The notes beneath the pieces are model-generated. The model searched no databases. It had not been told where the DNA came from and saw only the letters and a list, made by a program, of their open reading frames with translations. 64,000 bases of DNA. Source: Sphingopyxis panaciterrulae. GTDB lineage: Bacteria > Pseudomonadota > Alphaproteobacteria > Sphingomonadales > Sphingomonadaceae. The DNA lies in assembly GCF_014199295.1 (NCBI RefSeq), contig NZ_JACIJH010000001.1, forward strand, positions 434,001 through 498,000, given 5' to 3'. The position numbers were made by a program, and so were the translations under genes. Shown in pieces: positions 1-8,591 of the stretch (positions are counted from its first letter, which is position 1; each line of letters begins with the position of its first letter).

Positions 1-1271
1 AGCCCCTTGACGCGAATTTCCAGCCGGCCGCCGACAGGCGCGAGTTTCACGACGTTGCCGGCGAAGGGCAGGCCGATCGCGCCGGTGGTTTCGAGCGGGC
101 GGCCGACAATCGTCGTGCCCTGTGTCTCGGTAGTGCCATATTTGGTGATGATCGGGATGCGGCGTCCCGTCGCGGCCACCGCGAGCGCTTGCAGTCGGCG
201 GAAGACATCCTCCGACAGTCCCGCCGCGCCGTAACTCAGAAACCGGAGTTCGGCGAAGAAATGGTCGCGCAAAGCGGCGTCGGCCTCCATCGCGCCTACC
301 AGCTCCGAAAAGAAGATCGGCGTCGAATTATATTCGGTGAGGCGGATCTCGCGCAGGTTGCGGATCGTCTCGGCGAACTGTCCCGGCAGCGGCCGGCCGT
401 CGTCGATATAGAAGCACGCCGCCTCGTTGAGCACGTCGGCTGGCAGCGTGTTGTTGCCGCCGACATGGCTCCACGGCACCCACGCAAGGAAGGCGCGCGC
501 CTGCGTTTCACGGTCGGGCTCCTCGTACATCGCCTGGTGCTGCGCGACGATGCCGGTCAGGATGCGTTGCGTCTGGATCACCGCCTTGGGCTTGCCGGTG
601 GAGCCCGAGGTGAAGATGGTCTTGGCGTGCGTGTCCGGGGTGATCGCGGTCATCGAGGCGTCGACGGCGCCGGTCGGAACCGCGGCGAGCAGATCGGCGA
701 GGGCGACGGTCTCGCCCTCCGGCGCGGCCTCGTCGGTGACGAGGATCAGCGCCGAATCCTCCTCGCGCAGCGCGCGCATCGCGGGCAGGAAGGTGCGCCA
801 GTCGTCGGCATAGATCAGCCGGGGGCGGCAGATGGCGAAGCAATGGCGGAGCCGCGCAAAATCCTCGCCCGCGATCGAATAGTTGACCGACACCGGCGCA
901 TAGGGCGCCCGCGCCATCTGCGCCGCGAGATTCACCACCATATGTTCGGGACTGCCGCCCGACAGCACCATCACCGATGCGTCGAGGCCGATACTGCGAT
1001 CGAGCAAGGCCTGCGTCAGCGCGCGCGCCTGCGTCAGCGCCTGACCGTAGGTCAGCCGCCGCCAGTCGCCGCGGCTGCCGTCGGCAAGGCGTTCGCGGCG
1101 CGCGACGAAAGGGCGGTCGGGAAAGCGTCGCGCGCGATCCACGAACAGATGCGGGATCGATGGCCAGAGCGTCGGCAGGTCGTAGCCGGGCGTGATCAGC
1201 ACCGAACCGTCGCCGCGAAATTCGAAACGGCAACCATCCGGCTTGAAGGGGAGGGCGGCATAGTCCACCAT
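1..1271 (-). CDS. Feruloyl-CoA synthase-like acyl-CoA ligase (3' end outside window)
   Basis: AMP-forming carboxylate:CoA ligase that would activate an acid substrate with ATP and CoA in the cytoplasm. The 423 visible residues hold the P-loop TSGSTGKPKA (about residues 221-230) and the adenine-binding motif YGTTETQG (about 378-385). The N-terminal style (a DGS element, then an IPHLFVDRA-like helix) resembles feruloyl-CoA synthases rather than fatty-acyl ligases. The C-terminal lid with the catalytic lysine lies beyond base 1. ATG at 1271 is chosen because it follows the upstream ligase by 28 bases; an in-frame GTG lies one codon earlier. It is probably co-transcribed with the ligase at 1300-2796. 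The true acid could be aromatic, steroid-derived or terpenoid. Confidence 0.8.
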   Translation of the reverse strand, partial: MVDYAALPFKPDGCRFEFRGDGSVLITPGYDLPTLWPSIPHLFVDRARRFPDRPFVARRERLADGSRGDWRRLTYGQALTQARALTQALLDRSIGLDASVMVLSGGSPEHMVVNLAAQMARAPYAPVSVNYSIAGEDFARLRHCFAICRPRLIYADDWRTFLPAMRALREEDSALILVTDEAAPEGETVALADLLAAVPTGAVDASMTAITPDTHAKTIFTSGSTGKPKAVIQTQRILTGIVAQHQAMYEEPDRETQARAFLAWVPWSHVGGNNTLPADVLNEAACFYIDDGRPLPGQFAETIRNLREIRLTEYNSTPIFFSELVGAMEADAALRDHFFAELRFLSYGAAGLSEDVFRRLQALAVAATGRRIPIITKYGTTETQGTTIVGRPLETTGAIGLPFAGNVVKLAPVGGRLEIRVKG

Positions 1272-1299
1272 CACCCGATGCGATGCGCGCGCCGGGCGA

Positions 1300-2796
1300 T
1301 CAAGCCGCTTCGAGCAATTTCTTGAGTTCGGGCTGACTCGGCTTCATCGACGGGGTGCGCGGAAAATCCTGTACCTCCAGCAATTTCGTCGGCACCTGAT
1401 AGGCGGTCAGCCGCTCGCGCAGGAAGGCGCGCAGCTCGTCGGCGCTCACCGTCCGGCCCGATTTCACGCGATAACCGGCAGCGGGAACCTGCCCGAGCCG
1501 CGGATCGGGCAATGCGACGACGCAGGCTTCGAGCACCGCGGGATGCGCCTCGATCGCCTTCACCACATCGTCGGGGATGATCTTGAACCCGCCGCGAATG
1601 ATCGCATTGTCCGCGCGGCCGAGAATCCACAGGAACTGGTCTTCGTCCATACGCGCGAGGTCGGTCGTCCGTACCCAGTTCCTGCCGTCGCCCAGATGGT
1701 GCGCACGTAGTTCGAGCAGTCCTTTTTCGCCATAGGGCAGAGGCTCGCCGCTTTCTGCGTCGACAATGCGCCCTTCGACGCCGGGATTCATCTTGCCCAC
1801 ACTGCCGCGCCGCTGTTCCCCCGACTTCAGGAAATCGGGAAGCGTCCAGCCCGCGACGCCGCCGGCAAATTCGGTCGCGCCGTAATTCTGCAGCACCGGA
1901 ATACCGAAATGCTTGTGGAACTGATCGGCAAGTTCGGGGTCGAGCGGCGCGGTCGAGGTACGGAAGGCGACGAGGCTCGACAGCGCCTCCTTCGGCACCT
2001 TCGCGTCGAGGATCATGCGCAGCGCCGATGGCGGCGCCCCTGCGACCTTGGGCCGGTGCCGCTGCACCGCGTCGACGAACTCCTCGACCCGGAAGCGGTC
2101 GAGCATGCACGACTTGCGTCCTGCCGACAGCGACACGAACAGACCGAAAATGCCGCCGATGTGCGAAAAGGGCGTGTTCGAGATCGTCACCGCCTTCGAC
2201 AGTTTCGGCGGCGCGTTCACGTCGCGCTTCTCGAACACCGCGGCGTCGAGGATCATCTTCGAGAAGTTCCCGGCCTTCAGCGGCACGCGCTTCGGCGTTC
2301 CGGTGGTGCCGCTTGTCAGCATCTCGATGCCGATCCCTTCGGCATCGCTGCGGAAATCCCTGCCGCTGAGCTTGGTGACGACCCGCGCGGGGTCTGCCCG
2401 GTCGCCGGTAATTTCAATCCCCAGTGCGCCCGCTCGCTCGACCGCGCCGCGCACCGCCGCACGCTGCCAATCCTCGCTCCTCGCGATGACGACGGGGGTC
2501 TTCAGGCTCTCGATGTCGGCCGCCAGCGTTTCATCGGGCAGCGCCGGGTTGAGCGTCACGATGCAGCGGTCGTGGATGATCGTGCCGATGATGACCGCCG
2601 CGATCTCGGGACTGTTGCGCAGGATGCCGCCGATCCGGGTGCCGGCGCCGATGCCGTTCGCCCGCAATATTCCCTCGATCGCGTCGATGATCGCGCTGAG
2701 GTCGCCCCAACTGTGCCATTGCTTCTGATATTCGATGGCCGGGGCGGAGGGATCGATCGCCAGGACTTGGCGGACGATCGAATTGAGCGTGGGCAT
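1300..2796 (-). CDS. AMP-dependent acyl-CoA synthetase
   Basis: A second AMP-forming CoA ligase of 498 residues. It shows the P-loop TSGTTGTPKR (about 161-170), the motif NYGATEFAGG (about 304-313), TTDLA (about 377-381) and the hinge GRADNAIIRGG (about 393-403), so both the large domain and the C-terminal lid are complete. A TTG at 2823 extends the frame, but the ATG at 2796 has a purine-rich GTGAGGA ribosome site upstream and gives a normal N-terminus. It lies 80 bases after the SDR at 2878-3570; that gap carries its own palindrome, so it may start a separate transcript with the ligase at 1-1271. Two ligases in tandem suggest that both an early acid and a side-chain or ring-cleaved acid are activated. 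Confidence 0.85.
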   Translation of the reverse strand: MPTLNSIVRQVLAIDPSAPAIEYQKQWHSWGDLSAIIDAIEGILRANGIGAGTRIGGILRNSPEIAAVIIGTIIHDRCIVTLNPALPDETLAADIESLKTPVVIARSEDWQRAAVRGAVERAGALGIEITGDRADPARVVTKLSGRDFRSDAEGIGIEMLTSGTTGTPKRVPLKAGNFSKMILDAAVFEKRDVNAPPKLSKAVTISNTPFSHIGGIFGLFVSLSAGRKSCMLDRFRVEEFVDAVQRHRPKVAGAPPSALRMILDAKVPKEALSSLVAFRTSTAPLDPELADQFHKHFGIPVLQNYGATEFAGGVAGWTLPDFLKSGEQRRGSVGKMNPGVEGRIVDAESGEPLPYGEKGLLELRAHHLGDGRNWVRTTDLARMDEDQFLWILGRADNAIIRGGFKIIPDDVVKAIEAHPAVLEACVVALPDPRLGQVPAAGYRVKSGRTVSADELRAFLRERLTAYQVPTKLLEVQDFPRTPSMKPSQPELKKLLEAA

Positions 2797-2830
2797 GAAG
2801 CCGGAATCCTCACCTGTCTGCAAAATTAAC

Positions 2831-2847
2831 GTCTATCTGATTTAGAC
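2831..2847. promoter_or_regulatory. 17-bp palindrome, candidate operator
   Basis: GTCTATCTGATTTAGAC has perfect 5-bp arms GTCTA/TAGAC around 7 bases. It sits 35 bases upstream of the ligase start at 2796, where a repressor could block transcription. The half-site resembles those at 7588-7604 and 13269-13283, so the same regulator could bind; this is inferred. Confidence 0.5.
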
Positions 2848-2848
2848 G

Positions 2849-2865
2849 AATCATATAGAGGATTG
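2849..2865 (+). repeat. 17-bp element also found at 24463-24479
   Basis: AATCATATAGAGGATTG occurs here and, identically, just before the acyl-CoA dehydrogenase at 24483. Both copies are AT-rich intergenic DNA. At 24463 the element includes a ribosome-binding-site-like purine run; here it points towards the 3' end of a minus-strand SDR. On the minus strand, TTGCAA overlapping its edge could be a -35 box for the ligase at 2796. Confidence 0.55.
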
Positions 2866-2877
2866 CAAGGTCATTCG

Positions 2878-3570
2878 TCAGCCGATCAGAAATCCGCCGT
2901 CGAGCGCCAGCGCCTGACCGGTGATGAAGCGCCCCGCCGGCGAGGCGAGATAGACGATCGCGCTCGCGACATCTTCGGCGCTGCCCATCCCCAGCATCAG
3001 CCGTCCCGGCTGCGTTGCGGGTCCGCCCAGTCGTTCCATGTCGGCCGGCGGATCGCCGACCGGGACCGCGCCCGGCAGCACCGCATTGACGCGAATGCCG
3101 TCCTCGGCATGGTCGAGCGCCGCGGCGCGGACGAGCGCGTTGAGCCCGGCCTTCGACGCGCCATAGGCGCCATTGCCTTTCAATACCGGATGGATCGACC
3201 CCATCGTCGACACGGCGACGATCGAGCCTCCGCCTTGCGCGCGCATCAGCGGAATGACCGCGCGCATCGCCAGAAAGGCGCCGCGCAGATTGGCGTCCTG
3301 CACGGCGTCCCATTGCTCGCTCGCCATCGTCGGCAACGCATAGGTGCCGATCCGCGTCACGGCATAGACGAGCAGATCGACGCCTCCGTGCCGACCGGTA
3401 AAGGCCGCTACAGTCTCGACGATTGCGGCCTCGTCGGGGACGATGTCGGCAAGCTCGGCCTTCGCTCCCAGCGCCTCGAACATTGTCTGGCTGGCGACGC
3501 CGATCGGCGTCGCGCCCACGATCAGCACGCGCAGACCTGCGACTCCGAAAATCCGGTCGAGTGTCATCAT
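2878..3570 (-). CDS. SDR-family oxidoreductase, divergent motifs
   Basis: A 230-residue short-chain dehydrogenase/reductase, likely an NAD(P)-dependent alcohol or ketone oxidoreductase. The active-site tyrosine/lysine pair is present in AYGASKAGL and the serine in VAVSTMGS, and the C-terminus ends in the usual DGG motif. The cofactor loop is VGATPIGVAS instead of TGxxxGxG, and the structural NNAG motif is replaced by YAVT, so cofactor binding may be altered. ATG at 3570 overlaps the stop of the GMC gene in an ATGA arrangement (an in-frame ATG at 3567 is the alternative), implying translational coupling. It is the last gene of the 7450-2878 operon. Confidence 0.8.
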   Translation of the reverse strand: MMTLDRIFGVAGLRVLIVGATPIGVASQTMFEALGAKAELADIVPDEAAIVETVAAFTGRHGGVDLLVYAVTRIGTYALPTMASEQWDAVQDANLRGAFLAMRAVIPLMRAQGGGSIVAVSTMGSIHPVLKGNGAYGASKAGLNALVRAAALDHAEDGIRVNAVLPGAVPVGDPPADMERLGGPATQPGRLMLGMGSAEDVASAIVYLASPAGRFITGQALALDGGFLIG

Positions 3571-5168
3571 CCCTGTCCGATCCATTCGGCGGCGCGCTCG
3601 GCGATCATGATCGTTGGCGCATTGGTGTTGGCGGAAACCGGCTCGGGCATCACCGATGCGTCGACGACGCGCAGCCCGGCGATGCCCCGAACCCGAAGCT
3701 TGGTATCGAGCACGGCCAGCGAGTCTCCATCGGCTCCCATGCGGCAGGTGCCGACCGGATGATAGCCGATGCCGCCCCAACGGCGGACATAGGCTTCCCA
3801 CTGCTCGTCGGTCTCGGGCAGGGGGTCGGGGCGCAGCGTACCGGTGACGATGTCCGACAGCGGCCGCGTCCGGCATATGCCCTCCACGATCTTCAGCGCC
3901 TTGACCAGCTTCGCTACATCGCTCGCCGCGCTTTGCAGCCGGTGATCGATTAGCGGCTTTGCGTCGGGATCGGCGCTGCGCAGGCGGATCCCGCCCCTGC
4001 TTTCGGGCCGTGCGACGTGGAATCCGAAAGAGAAGGACGGTCGCTTCTCGACCACCGCATCGCCCTTGTCGTTGAAGGTGACTGCAACCGGCAGCATCGA
4101 CAGGATGATATCGGGATCGGCGAGCGCGGGGTCGGTGCGGAAGGCCGCCATGACCTGCACCGCCGGCGTGGTCAGCAGACCCCGGTGAAAGAGCATGTAA
4201 TCGAGCATATGGCGTACCAGCTTCAGCGGCCCCAGCTCGGCGCTCATCGTCGGAATGTTCACGAACTTCGCCAGCGACACGCTGTTATGCTCGCGCAGAT
4301 TCTGTCCGACCCCCGGCAAATCGGCCTGCACTTCTATGCCATGCGCGGCGAGTTCGTCGCCCGGTCCGATGCCCGAGCGCATCAACATCGTCGGCGATAA
4401 TAGCGTGCCCGCGCACAACAGCACCTCGCGCCTCGTTCGGAATATGCGCTTTTCCCCCGAAATCCGAGCCTCGACCCCGATCGCGCGACTCCCCTCGATC
4501 ATGATCTTGTCGACATGCGCGTGGGTGACGACCGACAGATTCGCCCGCTGTCGGGCCGGCTCCAGATAGGCTCGCGCCGCCGAGCAGCGCTGACCGTTCT
4601 TCTGCGTCGAAAAGATGCGATAGACGCCGCTCTGGCTGCCATCGCAATAATCCTCGTTCAGCGGAATGCCTGCGGCAACGAAGGCGTCGATCACATATTG
4701 GCCCACCGGTTGCGGTCCCTGGATCGGCGAAACGCTCAGTGGACCGTGGCGTCCGTGCGACTGCATGGGCGTCCCGTGAAACTGCTCTGCCTTCAGGAAA
4801 TAGGGGAAAATATCGTCATATCCCCAGCCGGTGCAGCCCATCGCGGCCCAACGGTCATAATCCGACCGCTCGCCGCGCATATAGACCTGTCCGTTGATCG
4901 CCGAACTGCCGCCGAGGGCCTTGCCCGCGGCCCATTGCATCGTGCGGCCGTCGATCGTCGGGTCGGGTTCGGTCGGCAGGCACCAGTCGAACGCCTTGTG
5001 GCCCATCAGCTTCGCCGTGCCGGCCGGCATGTTGACGAGAAAATCGCGCCCTTCGCCGCCCGCTTCGAGCAGGACAACGCGGTGCGCGGGATTCTCGCTC
5101 AGCCGGGCCGCGAGGACGCAGCCCGCGCTGCCGCCCCCGACGATGATGAAATCGGCCTCTTCCGTCAC
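3567..5168 (-). CDS. GMC-family FAD oxidoreductase (alcohol dehydrogenase/choline dehydrogenase type)
   Basis: Flavoprotein of 533 residues that would oxidise a primary or secondary alcohol to an aldehyde or ketone. The FAD Rossmann loop GGGSAG is at residues 11-16, the GMC signature GKALGGSSAING near residue 75, and the catalytic-histidine region GYHPVGTCRMG and the SANTNAPT motif are near the C-terminus. The GTG at 5168 is chosen because AAGGAAT lies just upstream and the ORF further upstream is a shadow of the aldehyde dehydrogenase. It follows that dehydrogenase by 10 bases. The pair could turn an alcohol into an acid, which the two CoA ligases downstream would activate. The substrate is unknown. 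Confidence 0.88.
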   Translation of the reverse strand: MTEEADFIIVGGGSAGCVLAARLSENPAHRVVLLEAGGEGRDFLVNMPAGTAKLMGHKAFDWCLPTEPDPTIDGRTMQWAAGKALGGSSAINGQVYMRGERSDYDRWAAMGCTGWGYDDIFPYFLKAEQFHGTPMQSHGRHGPLSVSPIQGPQPVGQYVIDAFVAAGIPLNEDYCDGSQSGVYRIFSTQKNGQRCSAARAYLEPARQRANLSVVTHAHVDKIMIEGSRAIGVEARISGEKRIFRTRREVLLCAGTLLSPTMLMRSGIGPGDELAAHGIEVQADLPGVGQNLREHNSVSLAKFVNIPTMSAELGPLKLVRHMLDYMLFHRGLLTTPAVQVMAAFRTDPALADPDIILSMLPVAVTFNDKGDAVVEKRPSFSFGFHVARPESRGGIRLRSADPDAKPLIDHRLQSAASDVAKLVKALKIVEGICRTRPLSDIVTGTLRPDPLPETDEQWEAYVRRWGGIGYHPVGTCRMGADGDSLAVLDTKLRVRGIAGLRVVDASVMPEPVSANTNAPTIMIAERAAEWIGQG

Positions 5169-5178
5169 GCTCGATTCC

Positions 5179-6633
5179 TTAGCGCGGGTGCAGGTGCAGC
5201 AGAATTTGCTTGATCTGCATGAACTCCTCGAGCCCCGGGCGACCGCCCTCCCGGCCGAAGCCGCTCTGCTTGACCCCGCCGAACGGCTGGTTGGGTGCCA
5301 TCGGGAGCATGCCGTTGACCGCGACGCAGCCCGATTCGAGCCGGGCGGCGACATTGTGCGCGCGCGACAGGTCGTGCGTGTGGAGATAGGCGCCTAGCCC
5401 GAAGCGGCTGTCGTTCGCCATCGCGACCGCATCGTCATCCGTGTCGAAGCGGATAATCGACAGCACCGGGCCGAACACCTCCTCGCGCGCAAGATGGCTG
5501 TCGTGCGCGACGCCGGCAAAGACCGTCGGCTCGACGAAACTTCCCGCGGCAAGATCGCCCTGACCGCGGCGCCCACCGGTTACGAGCCGTCCGCCGCTCT
5601 CCGCTTTCGCGCGGTCGATCACGCCCATGATTCGCTGCGCCGCTGCCTCGTTGATCACCGGCCCGATCACCGTCGCCATGTCGAGTGGGTCGCCGAGCGT
5701 GAAAGTCTGCGCGTGGGCGCGCACGCGCTCGACGAACTCGTCGAAGATCGCGCTCTGTGCATAGACGCGCGTCGGCAGCACGCAGCCCTGTCCCGCGAGC
5801 GGGACGAGGCTGCACCCTGCGGCCATTGCCGCCGCCTTGTCGAGGTCGGCGTCCGCGAAGATGAGATTTGCCGACTTGCCTCCGAGTTCGAGTGCAACGG
5901 GTTTCAGATGCTCGGCAGCGGTGCGCATCACCGCCTTCGCCACCGCATCGCCGCCGGTGAAGCTGATCTTGCCTACCGCGGGGTGCGCGATCAGCGCCTC
6001 GCCCGCCTCGGCGTCGCCGGGGACGATGTTGAGCACTCCGGCGGGGATTCCGGCCTCCAGCGCCAGCGCGCCGAAGCGTAGCGCCACGAAAGGCGTTTGT
6101 GTCGGCGGCTTGAGAATGACGGCGTTGCCCGCTGCCATTGCGAGGATCGCGGTCATCGATATCGCCACGAGCGGCGAGTTCCATGGAATGATAACCCCGA
6201 TCACTCCGATCGGCTCGTGCCGCGCATAAGCAAGGCCGTGGATGCCGAGGGGCTCGCTGCAGGTGCCTTCGATCTTGTCGGCCCAGCCGGCATAATAGCG
6301 AATCCACGACAGGGCGAGACCGCTCGAATTGCTCGACAGCGGCGTGCCGCATTCGAGCGCCGCCATTTGCAGCAGTTGCGGCGCGTCGGCTTCGATCAGG
6401 TCGGCAAGGCGAAGCAGGCAGTCGCGTCGCCGCTCGGGGCCGAGGTCCTGCCATGCCTTTTGTCCGGCCACCGCCGCGCGCGCAGCGGCGTCGATTTCGG
6501 CCGGGCCGCCGATGGATACTATGGCCTGCGCTTTGCCGGTCGCCGGATTGACATGCTCGCGCGTGCCGAGGCTCGTGGCGCTTGGCCGGGTATCGCCGAT
6601 GACCGGCCGATTGTCCGCCAGAAGATTGGTCAT
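5179..6633 (-). CDS. NAD(P)-dependent aldehyde dehydrogenase
   Basis: Aldehyde dehydrogenase superfamily enzyme of 484 residues that oxidises an aldehyde to a carboxylate. The catalytic glutamate is in LELGGKSA (Glu249) and the nucleophile in GQGCVLPTRV (Cys284). The Rossmann motif FTGGDAVAK follows the betaine-aldehyde/benzaldehyde dehydrogenase pattern, and the C-terminus has the NQPFGGVKQSGFGREGG segment. The ATG at 6633 begins 5 bases after the stop of the SDR at 6638. Its pairing with the GMC oxidoreductase suggests successive alcohol-aldehyde-acid steps; the substrate is unknown. Confidence 0.9.
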   Translation of the reverse strand: MTNLLADNRPVIGDTRPSATSLGTREHVNPATGKAQAIVSIGGPAEIDAAARAAVAGQKAWQDLGPERRRDCLLRLADLIEADAPQLLQMAALECGTPLSSNSSGLALSWIRYYAGWADKIEGTCSEPLGIHGLAYARHEPIGVIGVIIPWNSPLVAISMTAILAMAAGNAVILKPPTQTPFVALRFGALALEAGIPAGVLNIVPGDAEAGEALIAHPAVGKISFTGGDAVAKAVMRTAAEHLKPVALELGGKSANLIFADADLDKAAAMAAGCSLVPLAGQGCVLPTRVYAQSAIFDEFVERVRAHAQTFTLGDPLDMATVIGPVINEAAAQRIMGVIDRAKAESGGRLVTGGRRGQGDLAAGSFVEPTVFAGVAHDSHLAREEVFGPVLSIIRFDTDDDAVAMANDSRFGLGAYLHTHDLSRAHNVAARLESGCVAVNGMLPMAPNQPFGGVKQSGFGREGGRPGLEEFMQIKQILLHLHPR

Positions 6634-6637
6634 CGCC

Positions 6638-7450
6638 TCAGCCCTTGGTGAAGCCGGCATCGACCAGCAACTCGGCGCCGTTGACGTAGCTCGCCGCATC
6701 GCTGGCAAGGAACAGGATGGCGCGGGCCATCTCGATGGGGTCGGCGATGCGGCCCATCGGATTGCGGCCGGGGATGGTGGCGGGGCCGACGATCACCGCG
6801 CCGCCGGCGGCCTGCGCCGCGCGCATCTTGTCGGGTCCCGGCGTCGCCATGCCGCCGGGCAGCACCGAATTGACGCGGATGCCGTCCTTGGCGAACTCGA
6901 CCGCGGCGAGGCGGGTGATCGCATCGACGCCGGCCTTCGCCGAATCATAGTGCATGTTGGGAAAGATCGTCGGATGCTGCGCGCTCATCGACGACACGTT
7001 GACGATCGACCCGCCGCCGCGCCCGCGCATCTGTTTCACGGCCTCGCGCAGGCACAGGAAACTGCCGCGCGCGCAGACCGCATGCATGATATCCCATTCG
7101 GCGACCGACATGTCCATGGTATCGGCCTTGCCGCGATAGGCGGCATTGTTCACCAGCACATCGACCCCGCCGAATGCTTCCGCCGCGGCGACGAAGCCCG
7201 CCTGCACCGCAGCCTCGTCCGATACGTCCATGCCGACGCCCATGGTCGGCCCCTTGCCGCCGAGTTCCGCGGCGGTCGCCTTCGCGCCCCCGGCGTCGAG
7301 GTCGGCGACCACGACGCTCGCCCCGACATCGAGAAACAGCGCGGCCGTGACCTTGCCCAGTCCCGAAGCGGCACCGGTGATCAGCGCGACCTTTCCGGTC
7401 AGGGTAAAGGGAGCAAGCGCGGCGGCTGCCGGATTTCCGGTGTCATTCAT
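6638..7450 (-). CDS. SDR-family oxidoreductase
   Basis: Classical short-chain dehydrogenase of 270 residues. It has the cofactor loop TGAASGLG, an acidic residue after the second strand (VVADLDAGG) that favours NAD, the NNAA motif, the catalytic serine in VNVSSMSA, and tyrosine and lysine in HYDSAKAG. ATG at 7450 has GAGGATC upstream; longer ORF starts run through the promoter region. It is the first gene of a minus-strand operon with aldehyde dehydrogenase, GMC oxidoreductase and a second SDR, and diverges from the SDR at 7647. It is likely an alcohol or beta-hydroxyacyl dehydrogenase, but the substrate is not visible. Confidence 0.88.
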   Translation of the reverse strand: MNDTGNPAAAALAPFTLTGKVALITGAASGLGKVTAALFLDVGASVVVADLDAGGAKATAAELGGKGPTMGVGMDVSDEAAVQAGFVAAAEAFGGVDVLVNNAAYRGKADTMDMSVAEWDIMHAVCARGSFLCLREAVKQMRGRGGGSIVNVSSMSAQHPTIFPNMHYDSAKAGVDAITRLAAVEFAKDGIRVNSVLPGGMATPGPDKMRAAQAAGGAVIVGPATIPGRNPMGRIADPIEMARAILFLASDAASYVNGAELLVDAGFTKG

Positions 7451-7587
7451 GCAGTTGATCCTCGACTGTCGGGAGGCCGGACGAGCCTTGTCGCGTGCGA
7501 TCCGGTTCGGCATCCCATCTCCATCCTCATATCCGGGCACGCGCCCCGGATCGTCCCATCATGTCCTGTTGAATCATGGTCGTAATC

Positions 7588-7604
7588 GTATAAACCCTTT
7601 ATAC
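7588..7604. promoter_or_regulatory. 17-bp palindrome between divergent SDR genes
   Basis: GTATAAACCCTTTATAC has perfect 7-bp arms around CCC and is preceded by AATC. It ends 42 bases before the ATG at 7647 and lies 137 bases from the divergent start at 7450, so it could control either gene. The left half AATCGTATAA resembles the site at 13264-13290. Confidence 0.5.
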
Positions 7605-7646
7605 CTTTAAGCGAGATTCGACACCAAACACAAGCGGGAGCAGGAT

Positions 7647-8570
7647 ATGGGACGATTTGATGGGCGTGTCGCGGTTATCACTGGCGCAGGACGCGGAATC
7701 GGGCGCGAGACGGCGTTGCTGATGGCGCGCGAGGGTGCGAAGGTCGTGGTCAACGATCTCGGTGGCGGACCGCAGGGCGGGGGTGCCGATGCGAGTTTCG
7801 CGCAGCAGGTGGTCGACGAGATCGTGTCGGCAGGCGGCGAAGCCGTCGCCGAAACCTCGAGCGTCGCGTCGATGGCGGGCGGTCAGGCGGTCGTCGACTG
7901 CGCCATCAAGACGTTCGGCCGGCTCGATTATCTGATCAACAATGCCGGCATCATCCGCCCGCGCCGCATCACCGAGATGAGCGAGGAGGATTTCGACATC
8001 GTCCTCGCGGTCAATCTGAAGGGCTATTTCGCGACGATCCGTGCCGGCGCCGAACATCTGAAGAAACAGGGCGGGGCGGTCGTCAATTTCGCCTCGCCGT
8101 CGGGCTTTGGCCATTATGGCATGGCCAATTACAGCGCCGCGAAGGAGGGTGTCGTCGGCATGACCCGCACCGTCGCGCGCGAACTTGCCGAGTTCGGCGT
8201 GCGCGCCAATGTCGTCCGCCCGATCTCCGGGCCCAGCAATATGAACATTCCAGAGGTGTACGAGACTTTGGGCTATGCGATGAACACGCTGAAGATTCCG
8301 GCGCTGTCGAATCACTGGATCGGCAACAGCGGCCCCGACGGCCGCCCGTGGAACGTCGCGGCGGTGACTGCCTGGCTTTGCTCCGACCTGTCGGAAAATC
8401 TCAACGGGCGTGAACTCTATATCAATGGCGGCCACGTCGCGCTGGTCCAAGAGCCCGAGTTCGTGCGCAGCCAGTTCGCGGTCGAAGGCTGGACCTTCGA
8501 AGGATTGTGCGACGAAGGAACCACCCGTGCGCTCACCTGGGACATCCGCAACCGCTTTACCGGAAAATAG
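7647..8570 (+). CDS. SDR-family 3-hydroxyacyl-CoA dehydrogenase-like protein
   Basis: SDR of 307 residues that resembles the dehydrogenase domain of multifunctional enzyme type 2 (HSD17B4-like). It has TGAGRGIG, the insertion NDLGGGPQGGG typical of that group, NNAG, and the catalytic tyrosine and lysine in NYSAAKEG. Family knowledge suggests oxidation of a 3-hydroxyacyl-CoA or a ring hydroxyl. The tail after the INGGH segment is about 45 residues longer than in a minimal SDR. It is a single plus-strand gene with an AGGA ribosome site, divergent from 7450 and convergent with 9599, with only 21 bases between stops. Confidence 0.87.
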   Translation: MGRFDGRVAVITGAGRGIGRETALLMAREGAKVVVNDLGGGPQGGGADASFAQQVVDEIVSAGGEAVAETSSVASMAGGQAVVDCAIKTFGRLDYLINNAGIIRPRRITEMSEEDFDIVLAVNLKGYFATIRAGAEHLKKQGGAVVNFASPSGFGHYGMANYSAAKEGVVGMTRTVARELAEFGVRANVVRPISGPSNMNIPEVYETLGYAMNTLKIPALSNHWIGNSGPDGRPWNVAAVTAWLCSDLSENLNGRELYINGGHVALVQEPEFVRSQFAVEGWTFEGLCDEGTTRALTWDIRNRFTGK

Positions 8571-8591
8571 GGGGAAGGTGATCCGGGGCGG

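Noticed and set aside
189-1325. Long plus-strand frame opposite the first CoA ligase
   Set aside because: It is a GC-driven shadow of the minus-strand ligase, with arginine/histidine-rich sequence and no motifs. Similar antisense frames at 1909-2829, 8619-10211, 10220-11584, 11884-13278, 19435-20769 and 53410-54921 were rejected for the same reason.
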